This document shows positions 1 through 6,499 of a stretch of DNA of 12,202 nucleotides, one piece after another. How positions within the stretch are numbered: position 1 is the first letter of the stretch; every line of letters starts with the position of its first letter. This stretch comes from CALBLZ01 sp041917855 (GTDB lineage Bacteria; Patescibacteriota; UBA1384; CAILIB01): assembly GCA_041917855.1 (NCBI GenBank), contig JAYRWT010000038.1, forward strand, positions 1-12,202, given 5' to 3'. The position numbers and the translations under genes were made by a program. A model generated the notes under the pieces. The model saw nothing but the letters and a program-made list of their open reading frames with translations. It was not told where the DNA came from and did not search any database.

Positions 1-1951
1 CGGTAGTTGGGAGGTTGAAGTTATAGGTGCCGGCGGCGGCTTGTGGTTGGATGGTGATGGTACCGGAGGTGGAGCCACTGAGACCAAGAGTGCCACTAAA
101 ACCATTAGTAGGATCACCAACGGTAAGGGTTCCTTTAATATTAACCCCTAAGCCACTTCCGTAGGCGTTTGAAAAATTTATTGTTCGTGCTGTAGAAGAA
201 TTTTCATCGTTTACCGTTACATCCAGTCCAGCGGCTGTAGTATTGAAATAAGAAAAACTGGAGTTTGAATCACTTATAGCTAACGAGCCAGGTGATGCTT
301 GAAAACTCGCAGCTCCTTGATAGTAGAGTGAAAGTAAATTAGTACTGTAAACTGCATCGTAATTATTAGAACTATTAGAAAGAACTAGCGAAGGATATGA
401 ACCAGATGTAAGTGTCGCGCGCCCGTTATTACTGCTATTAGTCTGAAAATCAAAATAATTTCCCGTAAAACCATTTGCAGCATTTATCCCCAAGTAAGCA
501 CCGCCTGAAGAGCCACCAGTAATTGCTGAGCCAATCTGTATAAGGCTAGACCCGCCAGTTGCAGCTGGCGTACCGCTGACAATAATTGCTGTGGTGCCAC
601 TGCGGCTAAAGGTGGTTGTACCACTAATACTGTTTGGACTTGTTCCCGTTTGGGTATACCCACCTGTAGTAGTAATGCCGGTTACAGCCGCAATTGCACC
701 AGATGAGTTAACCTGAAACTGATTACTCGCGCCCACGTTAAATAGTGAAGCTGGCGAAGCACCACCAATTGCAACTCCAGTGCCGTTATCAAACACCTGG
801 GAATTACCCACAACATTACTGCTTGTAAACTTAGCAATATAGTTACTCGTACCAGAAACAGCTGATGTAAGATCTGATTGGTACGCAATACTCTCGTTGG
901 CTAGGGCGGAGGTGCGGAAGTTTAGCCTGGTGCCAGTACTCCAAATATCACCTACCACAGGAGTAGTTGGCGCAACACCGGTAGCAATACGCAAAGAGGA
1001 AACACTTGTTGTACCAGCCACAATGTTCAGCGCTGTGCTAGCGGATGTAGATGTGCCCACACCAACTACACCCGTGAGTGTACTAGCGCTAGTGACCTGC
1101 AAAGTGCCGGTAATGCCAAGGTTGGCGCCAATTGAAACTGAGCCACCCGTGGTAACTAAGCCCGAGCCAAAGGTTACTGGGCGATTGTCGGTAGTATTAA
1201 TCTGTAGTGTTGCAGAACCGCCACTAGCGTTGATGGTTGGTGTACTCGCACCGGAAAAAGTCAGGTTGTCGCCAATGGTTTTATTTGTGAACGTTTCGGT
1301 TCCGGCTAACGTAGCCAGCGTACCAGAAGCCGGGAGTGTAATAGTTGAGCCACCAACGGCTGCAGCTAGACTGATTGGATTAGAGTTAACCGTAGTAAAT
1401 TGACCGCCAAACGAGATAGTCGTGGCGTTTGGAATGGTCAGCGTGCCCGTACTCGCCGTAACCGTAAGGCCGTTTACTCGCTCGGCATTAAATGCCTGAG
1501 CAACAGCAGTCATACGAATGCGCGGAGTCATTTCTCCGTCGCCGTTAAAGTTGATGCCTAGGTAGTAGCTGTCAGTATTAAAATCAAGTGAACCTGGAAG
1601 AGAGGTTACTGAACCAAGGTTTGTGGCAAATACACCATTGGTAACGGTAAGCGTCTTTGTTTCAGTCCAGATGGCCGATCCGCCTGAAGCCACATCGTAA
1701 ATAGCAAAGGTAAAACTGAATGTACCGTTACTAACGTTTGTCCCATTGGTGTTAACAACGCGACCCTGGAAAGACATCTGCTTATTTATACCCGTAGCAG
1801 CTACTGCGGTTTCAAGGCGTTGTTGAAGAACCAGGGGCAAGAAAGCTAATCCAGCCACCAAAAAAGCAAATGATGACAACAACGCAAAACGGGCGCTCAC
1901 AGGAGGGCGCAGTGTTTGACCACTCGTTTGCGGCATACGTTGCTGTAACAT
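1..1951 (-). CDS. Large secreted fibre-like repeat protein (partial, C-terminus outside window)
   Basis: The reading frame is open from the ATG at 1951 to the left edge, giving 650 codons with no stop; I translated it by hand. An AGAGGTG sequence lies 3 nt ahead of the ATG. Residues 1-51 are a basic/Gln-rich head and a hydrophobic helix (about 22-42), either a signal peptide cleaved near AVA-A or an anchor. Residues about 55-158 form a conserved beta domain ('MSFQGRVVNTNG', 'SFTFAIYDVASGG', 'YYLGINFNGDGEMTPRIRM', 'AQAFNAERVNG') seen ahead of many bacterial surface repeats. The rest is Gly/Ser/Thr-rich beta sequence with tail-fibre-like motifs: 'TLAGTETFTNKTI' (214-226), 'NYIAKFTSSNVVGNSQVFDNG' split around 370-390, 'SLFNVGASNQFQVNSSGAI' (402-420). 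Such proteins often end in a self-cleaving chaperone domain, which would lie outside this window. Likely an adhesin or surface fibre; this is inferred. Confidence 0.85.
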   Translation of the reverse strand, partial: MLQQRMPQTSGQTLRPPVSARFALLSSFAFLVAGLAFLPLVLQQRLETAVAATGINKQMSFQGRVVNTNGTNVSNGTFSFTFAIYDVASGGSAIWTETKTLTVTNGVFATNLGSVTSLPGSLDFNTDSYYLGINFNGDGEMTPRIRMTAVAQAFNAERVNGLTVTASTGTLTIPNATTISFGGQFTTVNSNPISLAAAVGGSTITLPASGTLATLAGTETFTNKTIGDNLTFSGASTPTINASGGSATLQINTTDNRPVTFGSGLVTTGGSVSIGANLGITGTLQVTSASTLTGVVGVGTSTSASTALNIVAGTTSVSSLRIATGVAPTTPVVGDIWSTGTRLNFRTSALANESIAYQSDLTSAVSGTSNYIAKFTSSNVVGNSQVFDNGTGVAIGGASPASLFNVGASNQFQVNSSGAIAAVTGITTTGGYTQTGTSPNSISGTTTFSRSGTTAIIVSGTPAATGGSSLIQIGSAITGGSSGGAYLGINAANGFTGNYFDFQTNSSNNGRATLTSGSYPSLVLSNSSNNYDAVYSTNLLSLYYQGAASFQASPGSLAISDSNSSFSYFNTTAAGLDVTVNDENSSTARTINFSNAYGSGLGVNIKGTLTVGDPTNGFSGTLGLSGSTSGTITIQPQAAAGTYNFNLPTT

Positions 1952-1962
1952 GGTCACCTCTT

Positions 1963-1992
1963 ATTATAAGGAGTGTAACCTGTTAGGGTCAA
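1963..1992 (-). promoter_or_regulatory. Near-consensus sigma-70 promoter for the fibre-like gene
   Basis: On the minus strand TTGACC (1987-1992, five of six consensus bases) and a perfect TATAAT (1963-1968) are separated by 18 nt. Only 11 nt lie between the -10 box and the ATG at 1951, so transcription should begin about 4-5 nt before the start codon. The fibre-like gene is therefore predicted to have its own strong promoter and a nearly leaderless message. Confidence 0.7.
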
Positions 1993-2010
1993 TGAACAGC
2001 AGTGAAAAAG

Positions 2011-2040
2011 ATATATAAAAAATAAGCTACACGAGCTTGT
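2011..2040 (-). terminator. Candidate intrinsic terminator of the second gene cluster
   Basis: Downstream of the second DUF916-like gene, the minus strand has AAGCT, a 5-nt loop and AGCTT (stem arms at 2034-2038 and 2024-2028), then ATTTTTT and an AT-rich run. The position and T-run fit rho-independent termination. The stem is only 5 bp, extended by two A-T pairs beyond one mismatch, so it may be weak. Confidence 0.5.
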
Positions 2041-2068
2041 TATAACCACCCTTAAATCAGGTAAGAAA

Positions 2069-2941
2069 CTAGCCTTTCTTAAAAAACTTTGAAACTCGCT
2101 CTGTAAGCCTAAAACGATACACCGTCCAGCGTGCCAGCAGCAGTAGTAGCGTCGTAGTTGCAAGTGCGGCAACCATTAGCCAGGGGTTAATGTAGAGTAC
2201 ATCTTCCCTATCCACACTAGGGCGCGCCGTACCATCTGCGCGATACTCCGTAACAAGCTCATAGATTCCAATCTGTTGGTACCAGGGCTCTGAGTCTACC
2301 GTCTTGAGCTTTGTACCATAAAATCGTTCAACCCCTGGCAGTACGTAGCTTGAGTCTTCGTTCACCGTGCCACGAGCGATAATTGTTTGCCGTGGACTAA
2401 GTAGCAGTACACGCCCACGTGGAGCCGTATGTATTTCACCCGGGTTTTGAATTGAGAGTGTGGCCTGTGTGGGCAGCCTAAAGAGCGAGTCGTTAGATTC
2501 AATACCTTTTAGCGCCAGCTTTTCTTCTCCCTTACCCGTTAGTCGTACAAGTAGTAGCGAGCTTACAGCTGGTTGTACGCCGAGTGTACCAGTAGCGAGC
2601 GGATCTGCTATTTGTGCCACTACTGCTCCATAGTAACCTGTTGGAGGCAGCTTTGGGTCAGCAGTTATCGCCACCTTGATGGTATAGCTAACCCCAGGCT
2701 CAACCAGCACTTGCTCTGGGGTGGCTAGCTTGGCAAATGGTGTTAACCGAAAGGCTCCCTCGCCTGGCTGCAAAAACTGAATTTGACCGTCCTTACCTGT
2801 GGTGGCAAAATCACGAATACTAAAGGTGACTAATCTGGACTGTGGCTCATTATTCTGAAATTCAATGGTAACAATGCGCTGCTGACCATTAGCATCAAGG
2901 GTCACATCTTGCATTACCGGATTTAGCTTGATTCCGCTCAT
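2069..2941 (-). CDS. DUF916-like membrane protein lacking a signal peptide
   Basis: This 290-aa paralogue of the 346-aa protein matches it through two beta regions ('IKLNPVMQDVTLDANG', 'PPTGYYGAVVAQ', 'AVSSLLLVRLTGKG') and ends in a membrane helix at about 253-270 followed by a strongly basic tail. By topology rules the N-terminal domain should be outside. Yet it starts directly at the mature-like sequence: its residue 2 aligns with about residue 37 of the paralogue, so a whole signal peptide is missing. No longer start is possible, since the in-frame codons just upstream are TGA (end of the 366-aa gene) and TAG, then GCT GAG GCT ATG. GAGG sits 2 nt before the ATG. It could be a reinitiated protein, a decayed copy, or the lower half of a split gene. 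The family call is fairly sure; export is doubtful. Confidence 0.75.
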   Translation of the reverse strand: MSGIKLNPVMQDVTLDANGQQRIVTIEFQNNEPQSRLVTFSIRDFATTGKDGQIQFLQPGEGAFRLTPFAKLATPEQVLVEPGVSYTIKVAITADPKLPPTGYYGAVVAQIADPLATGTLGVQPAVSSLLLVRLTGKGEEKLALKGIESNDSLFRLPTQATLSIQNPGEIHTAPRGRVLLLSPRQTIIARGTVNEDSSYVLPGVERFYGTKLKTVDSEPWYQQIGIYELVTEYRADGTARPSVDREDVLYINPWLMVAALATTTLLLLLARWTVYRFRLTERVSKFFKKG

Positions 2942-2953
2942 AGCCTCAGCCTA

Positions 2954-4054
2954 TCAGAAGTTTGGTGTGGCGATCAGTATGGCAGTTTCCGTGTAATCCT
3001 TGGCTGCAGGCGTAGTATCTGAAATTTTTGCTTTCACTAGGAACGAGGCCCTTCCGGCGTCAATTGCACTGGCCGCAAGGTACATAGGTGTTAAGTTTGT
3101 GGTCACGGCTCCTACATTGTCACCGCTGCCGTCATAGGGGGACTGGGCTGTAAGCGGACCGCCGTTTGCTTGGGTTGCGCTAGCGCTACGAAAGCCAAAG
3201 CCCGATGTTACTCCTCCGCTAGCAAGATTAGCGGCTGCCGAGACAATCGTCGCATTTGCCGCCTGACTAAATAGGCCAGCGTACACACCCCTCACGTAAA
3301 TTGTTGCGCCGTTAGGAGCATGGGTACTCAGGTCAAACCAGACCTTGTTACTTGCTGTTACTACCGTATTTTGTTGTAACGTACCTAGATCAACCACGAA
3401 AGGAGGGTCGGTGTCGGTGTCAGTTGGTGACACATCTACGTCAAAGGTAAGATCTACTGCACTGGTAGCGGCTGCAGCCGATGACTCGCCAAAACCAGAT
3501 TCAGTAAACTCTCCGTGCAGGGCGGTAACCTTGGTTTTGTAGCTTGTATTTGGAGTAAGACTTACAATGTAATCTCCGGTTGCTCCACCCCAGGCTGCAT
3601 AGGTCATGTAGTCTTCAATGCCAAGTATTGAGCCTACGGTAAAGTCACTCTGTACGTACTTGGTGGTTGCCCAGTCATCGTCGCTAATCGCCACAGCAAA
3701 CAGCACTGGATTTGTGCCGCTAGTTTGGTTGTCTGAAGGGTCAATAATAATGCGTAGCTTATTAGTAAAACCTCCATCGTTTACGAAAGTTGGGGCCGGC
3801 GGCATGCTCGCAGCCATCGTATTACCTAGCCCAGGATTAATCCCGCGAGTTGTACCTAAAATTTGCTCAGATAAGTCAAAGCCCCCGAGCATACCGTAGA
3901 GCTGGTAATTTGTTGAGCCGCCCTCGCCCCCACCGGCGTTAAAGTCGTAGGCCTTAAGTTGGTAGGTACCGCTTGCTGGCATCGAGAACAGCAGGTTAGC
4001 TCCCACCAAGAGCTGCAAAAATTTTTTGATGCGGAATATAGGACGAGCATTCAT
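2954..4054 (-). CDS. Secreted protein with FN3-like domain and shared C-terminal module
   Basis: The 366-aa product begins with a basic stretch (RIKK) and a hydrophobic signal (FLQLLVGANLLFSMPASG, cleavage near 28-30). A Gly-rich head follows (AGGGEGGSTNYQLYGMLGGF, 40-59), of a type often placed before FN3 repeats; the FN3 protein in this window has a similar 'ESGNYRI' head. Residues about 87-198 look like one fibronectin-III-like domain (LTPNTSYKTKVTA near its end). Residues about 199-366 form the module shared with the 363-aa Thr-rich protein, again ending in a Tyr-Thr strand (DYTETAILIATPNF). Unlike that protein it has no cysteine. There is no membrane helix after the signal, so it should be released or held by partners. 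The start follows the cohesin stop by 9 nt with AGGAT just ahead. Function is unknown; a surface structural role is inferred. Confidence 0.8.
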   Translation of the reverse strand: MNARPIFRIKKFLQLLVGANLLFSMPASGTYQLKAYDFNAGGGEGGSTNYQLYGMLGGFDLSEQILGTTRGINPGLGNTMAASMPPAPTFVNDGGFTNKLRIIIDPSDNQTSGTNPVLFAVAISDDDWATTKYVQSDFTVGSILGIEDYMTYAAWGGATGDYIVSLTPNTSYKTKVTALHGEFTESGFGESSAAAATSAVDLTFDVDVSPTDTDTDPPFVVDLGTLQQNTVVTASNKVWFDLSTHAPNGATIYVRGVYAGLFSQAANATIVSAAANLASGGVTSGFGFRSASATQANGGPLTAQSPYDGSGDNVGAVTTNLTPMYLAASAIDAGRASFLVKAKISDTTPAAKDYTETAILIATPNF

Positions 4055-4063
4055 ATCCTGATT

Positions 4064-4615
4064 TTAGCGAAACTCAGCGATAATTGGGTCAACATTCGCC
4101 GGTATCGGCGTAGCCTTGCGGTCTTTCCTGTAAAACCGAGATGCTTCCTGCAACTCAAGGGCGTACGAACCTTGTTTTTTTGCTTTTACATCTATGTAGG
4201 CTATTACAGCACGCTTGTTCCATCCAGGTGGTGGCAAGGCGCCAGCAAAGGTAATACTGCCGATGGCATTATCTACTACAAGTCCTCCAGGCGGAATAAC
4301 GTAAAAAGGGTTTAGGTAAGTATCTACCCCCAGCACTTCCATAGCAGTGGTATCAAATTTCCACCGCAACTTAATTGCGTTGATAGTAGTATCTGGGCTC
4401 ACAATAACACGTAAGCGCTGCGTGGTACCCTGGTATGGCGAGGCTCCTGCGGGCGAGATGGGTTGACGAGGATCGCGTAGGGCATCCCAGTCCGGATTTG
4501 GACTTACCAGCACGCCAGGCCAGAGTAGTACCACTAAAATGAGTACTATCAGGATTCGATTCCAGAGCCTGATTTTCTGTATCTCTGGTACAGTTAAGCG
4601 ACTCGAACGCTTCAT
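4064..4615 (-). CDS. Membrane-tethered cohesin-like protein
   Basis: Read from the ATG at 4615 the product is 183 aa. A GTG at 4627 would add four residues, but the ATG forms an ATGA overlap with the dockerin gene stop and has AGG just upstream, so I chose it. A basic N-terminus (KRSSR...KIRLWNR) precedes one hydrophobic helix at about 20-37, predicting an uncleaved anchor with the rest outside. Residues about 64-183 resemble a cohesin: strand 'RLRVIVSP', then 'INAIKLRWKFDTTAMEVLGV' at 78-97 matching the 'alxFDPxxLxvxxv' core of cohesins, 'GSITFAGALPPPGW' at 119-132, and the closing 'AVIAYIDVKAKKQGSYALEL'. Cohesins are the known receptors for dockerins, and the neighbouring gene encodes one. 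The inferred job is to hold the dockerin protein at the membrane surface. The fold assignment rests on pattern recognition and needs a profile search. Confidence 0.8.
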   Translation of the reverse strand: MKRSSRLTVPEIQKIRLWNRILIVLILVVLLWPGVLVSPNPDWDALRDPRQPISPAGASPYQGTTQRLRVIVSPDTTINAIKLRWKFDTTAMEVLGVDTYLNPFYVIPPGGLVVDNAIGSITFAGALPPPGWNKRAVIAYIDVKAKKQGSYALELQEASRFYRKDRKATPIPANVDPIIAEFR

Positions 4616-5418
4616 AGACCTGTCCACTGTTCGTACATGATGCTCAAATCCAGGCCATTAATCGCACCTTCACCGGTAATGTCATCGTACCTGGTTGGGT
4701 CTACGGCATAGGTGTAATCCTGCATAAGTAGGGATAAATCCACCATATCTATCACACCATCTTGGTTAATATCGGCATTTGGTGTGACCAAAATTTTTCC
4801 AGCTGTAATTCCGCTCTCGCTTCCGCCACTGGTTCGCGCAACAGCTTCTACCTTGTGCTCAGCAATTGTTGTGTAGGGATCAAGATCGATCGACCACTCC
4901 CCACGAGAATCTGTAACGGTGCTGGTACTGATCAACTTGCCATCCACAATAATGACGAGTTGGGTGTTTGGAGTAGAGCCACCGCTAATTTTCTGGTACA
5001 AAAAGCGTTTTACTAGCTGCGTCTTGCTCATTGTTGGTGAAAGGATAATCCCCTCTTGCCTGGTTTGCTGCAAGCTAAGAACAACTGGATTTACCGTGGT
5101 AGTACCAGATACTCTGCCAAAACTATCGACCACAGCAATATCTATGGTCTGTTTGCTCTGTGGTAAGCCCGTGAGCACCTTGCCAAAGTAACCTGCTTGG
5201 TCAGATTCAGTAGTACCGATTAATATGCCGTTGCGGTAAAACGAAATAAGGGCGTTTGGCACAGCTTGGCCTCGCATCAGCACCGAGCCGTAGCGCAAAG
5301 GCACTTCGGCAGATACCGTCACACCTTGATCAATTGGATCAACTGTAGCAGCGGCGTACGTGACGCTGGAGGGGAACGAAAGTGCTAGAAAAATACCAAG
5401 TAGTGCGCCCCACCGCAT
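4612..5418 (-). CDS. Secreted Ig-like protein with C-terminal dockerin-like domain
   Basis: The 268-aa product has a signal peptide (MRWGALLGIFLALSF, cleavage near residue 23), two bacterial Ig-like beta domains at about 28-110 and 120-212, and a C-terminal dockerin-like module at 214-268. The first calcium loop is canonical: Asp216, Asn218, Asp220, Gly221, Asp224, Asp227, followed by helix 'LSLLMQDY'. The second is degenerate but recognisable: Asp246, Thr248, Glu250, Gly251, Asn254, Asp257, then 'LSIMYEQW'. Dockerins are known to bind cohesins with high affinity and need calcium. No catalytic domain is present, so this is not a cellulosomal enzyme. A good ribosome binding site (AAAGGA) lies 6 nt before the ATG, inside the end of the upstream gene. 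The stop codon overlaps the cohesin-like gene's ATG as ATGA. No membrane helix is seen apart from the signal, so the protein should be free unless docked. Confidence 0.88.
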   Translation of the reverse strand: MRWGALLGIFLALSFPSSVTYAAATVDPIDQGVTVSAEVPLRYGSVLMRGQAVPNALISFYRNGILIGTTESDQAGYFGKVLTGLPQSKQTIDIAVVDSFGRVSGTTTVNPVVLSLQQTRQEGIILSPTMSKTQLVKRFLYQKISGGSTPNTQLVIIVDGKLISTSTVTDSRGEWSIDLDPYTTIAEHKVEAVARTSGGSESGITAGKILVTPNADINQDGVIDMVDLSLLMQDYTYAVDPTRYDDITGEGAINGLDLSIMYEQWTGL

Positions 5419-6459
5419 TTAGTGTCCTTTCGTCAGTACTCTAATTGCTAAAGCAATTCTTCGGCGTGCAGTAATCAGTAAGATGAGTACAAGCACACCA
5501 ATCACAACTGGAAGCCATGGGAAAGCAAAAAAGCCAACTTCGGCAATTAGTGGCTGGTTGCCTGCACCGAATACAGCAACAAATTTAGCGGTATAGTAGA
5601 AACCCCAAGGATTCTTTTCTGGCCAAATTATTGTCATACGTCGATCCTTGCCCGGAAACACGTTCTTGCCATCCAAAATTTGTTCAGCAACTTTTTTGCC
5701 GAATATGTTGTAGATGGCAACTGTACCAACCGGCCTAACGTTCACATTCCCCTCATTCTGCACGTATAGATCAAAAGCAATAGGACCATTATTGATATAT
5801 TTATTTTGCATACCTGGCTTGAACGGATCATTACGACTAACCAACACGGTTTTACCAGGCTCATTGGTTGGTGACTCTTCCCAATCCCCGGAATACTGAC
5901 GGGAGGTAAAGGATTTGACACTTGCTTTCTCGGTTACACTACCTCTAACAGTTAGGATCATTAGTGAACCAACACGCTGCACCACCTGTGCACCAGTAGT
6001 GGCTGAGCTCCCAACGGACTTTGCTTGGTAAATGATTGAAGCAAAGTAGCTACCCGGTGCGGCATCTTTTGGGATAGACAGGGTAAACTTTGTCGAAGTT
6101 GTCTGCTGAGGAGTAAGTGAGATTTCAGCATCTGAGAAAGCAAACCACTTGCTGATATTACCCGGCTCGTCCTCTTCTCCCTGATGTAGTTGTGGCACAC
6201 CTTCACTACCCTCAACCGTAAAGCGCTCAACAACGGGAACATAGCGCACAAAGTCATTAGACTGGTTACGCAAGCGAATAGTTTCGGTAACCGTATCGCC
6301 AGGGTTAACGGTGATATCAAAGGATGGGGGTGTTAGGGTCAAACCAACTATAGTTGCATCAGCCGCTCGTGCCGGTTGCGTAAACTGTATACCAAAGAAT
6401 CCTACCAGCAGAACAAGTACTGATAGCAGAATTCGAGTGAGGATGCGTCGTGAAGGCAT
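5419..6459 (-). CDS. DUF916-like membrane-anchored surface protein
   Basis: This 346-aa protein has a signal peptide (RRILTRILL, hydrophobic core, QPARA-ADA cleavage after residue 32), a beta-sandwich region at about 38-175, a second beta region at about 220-300, and a C-terminal membrane helix at about 314-331 followed by a basic tail (ARRRIALAIR). It is therefore predicted to be anchored with its domains outside and its tail in the cytoplasm. The opening 'LTLTPPSFDITVNPGDTVTETI' pattern and the later 'APGSYFASIIYQ' and 'RVGSLMILTVRG' segments recall the DUF916/WxL-type peptidoglycan-binding surface proteins of Gram-positive bacteria and their relatives in uncultured bacteria. It aligns with the 290-aa protein at the end of the cluster, so the two are paralogues. 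Its TAA stop abuts the ATG of the dockerin gene with no gap. A role in tethering or assembling surface proteins is inferred. Confidence 0.82.
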   Translation of the reverse strand: MPSRRILTRILLSVLVLLVGFFGIQFTQPARAADATIVGLTLTPPSFDITVNPGDTVTETIRLRNQSNDFVRYVPVVERFTVEGSEGVPQLHQGEEDEPGNISKWFAFSDAEISLTPQQTTSTKFTLSIPKDAAPGSYFASIIYQAKSVGSSATTGAQVVQRVGSLMILTVRGSVTEKASVKSFTSRQYSGDWEESPTNEPGKTVLVSRNDPFKPGMQNKYINNGPIAFDLYVQNEGNVNVRPVGTVAIYNIFGKKVAEQILDGKNVFPGKDRRMTIIWPEKNPWGFYYTAKFVAVFGAGNQPLIAEVGFFAFPWLPVVIGVLVLILLITARRRIALAIRVLTKGH

Positions 6460-6471
6460 GGTGCAGATTGC

Positions 6472-6489
6472 CAGCCGCCCCCAAGGCTG
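6472..6489 (-). promoter_or_regulatory. Intercistronic GC-rich hairpin candidate
   Basis: In the 40-nt gap between the Thr-rich secreted protein gene and the first DUF916-like gene, the minus strand reads CAGCC, an 8-nt loop, then GGCTG, a 5-bp GC-rich stem. No T-run follows, so it is not a standard intrinsic terminator. It could stabilise the 3' end of the upstream message or reduce expression of the genes downstream. Five base pairs could also arise by chance. Confidence 0.25.
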
Positions 6490-6499
6490 TCAAACGGGA

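Noticed and set aside
897..1403. A 168-codon plus-strand open frame in the fibre region
   Set aside because: It lies antiparallel to the continuous minus-strand frame from 1951 to the edge, which has a signal-like leader, SD, promoter and recognisable motifs. The Thr/Gly/Val-rich codons of that gene leave the opposite strand open by chance.
1..1951. Prophage tail region
   Set aside because: Only fibre-like motifs are present; there is no capsid, baseplate, lysis or integrase gene, and the neighbours are cell-surface genes.
1954..2172. A 72-codon minus-strand frame spanning the end of the second DUF916-like gene and the spacer
   Set aside because: It overlaps the conserved membrane helix and basic tail of the real gene in another frame, and its translation is Cys/Arg/Ser-rich without a recognisable pattern.
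2951..2956. UGA recoded as glycine, as in some CPR lineages, joining the 366-aa and 290-aa proteins
   Set aside because: The next codon is TAG, the dockerin gene also ends with TGA at a proper domain end, and no gene here contains internal TGA.
4616..4627. GTG start at 4627 for the cohesin-like gene
   Set aside because: The ATG at 4615 gives a standard ATGA overlap and a nearby AGG; the extra four residues add nothing recognisable.
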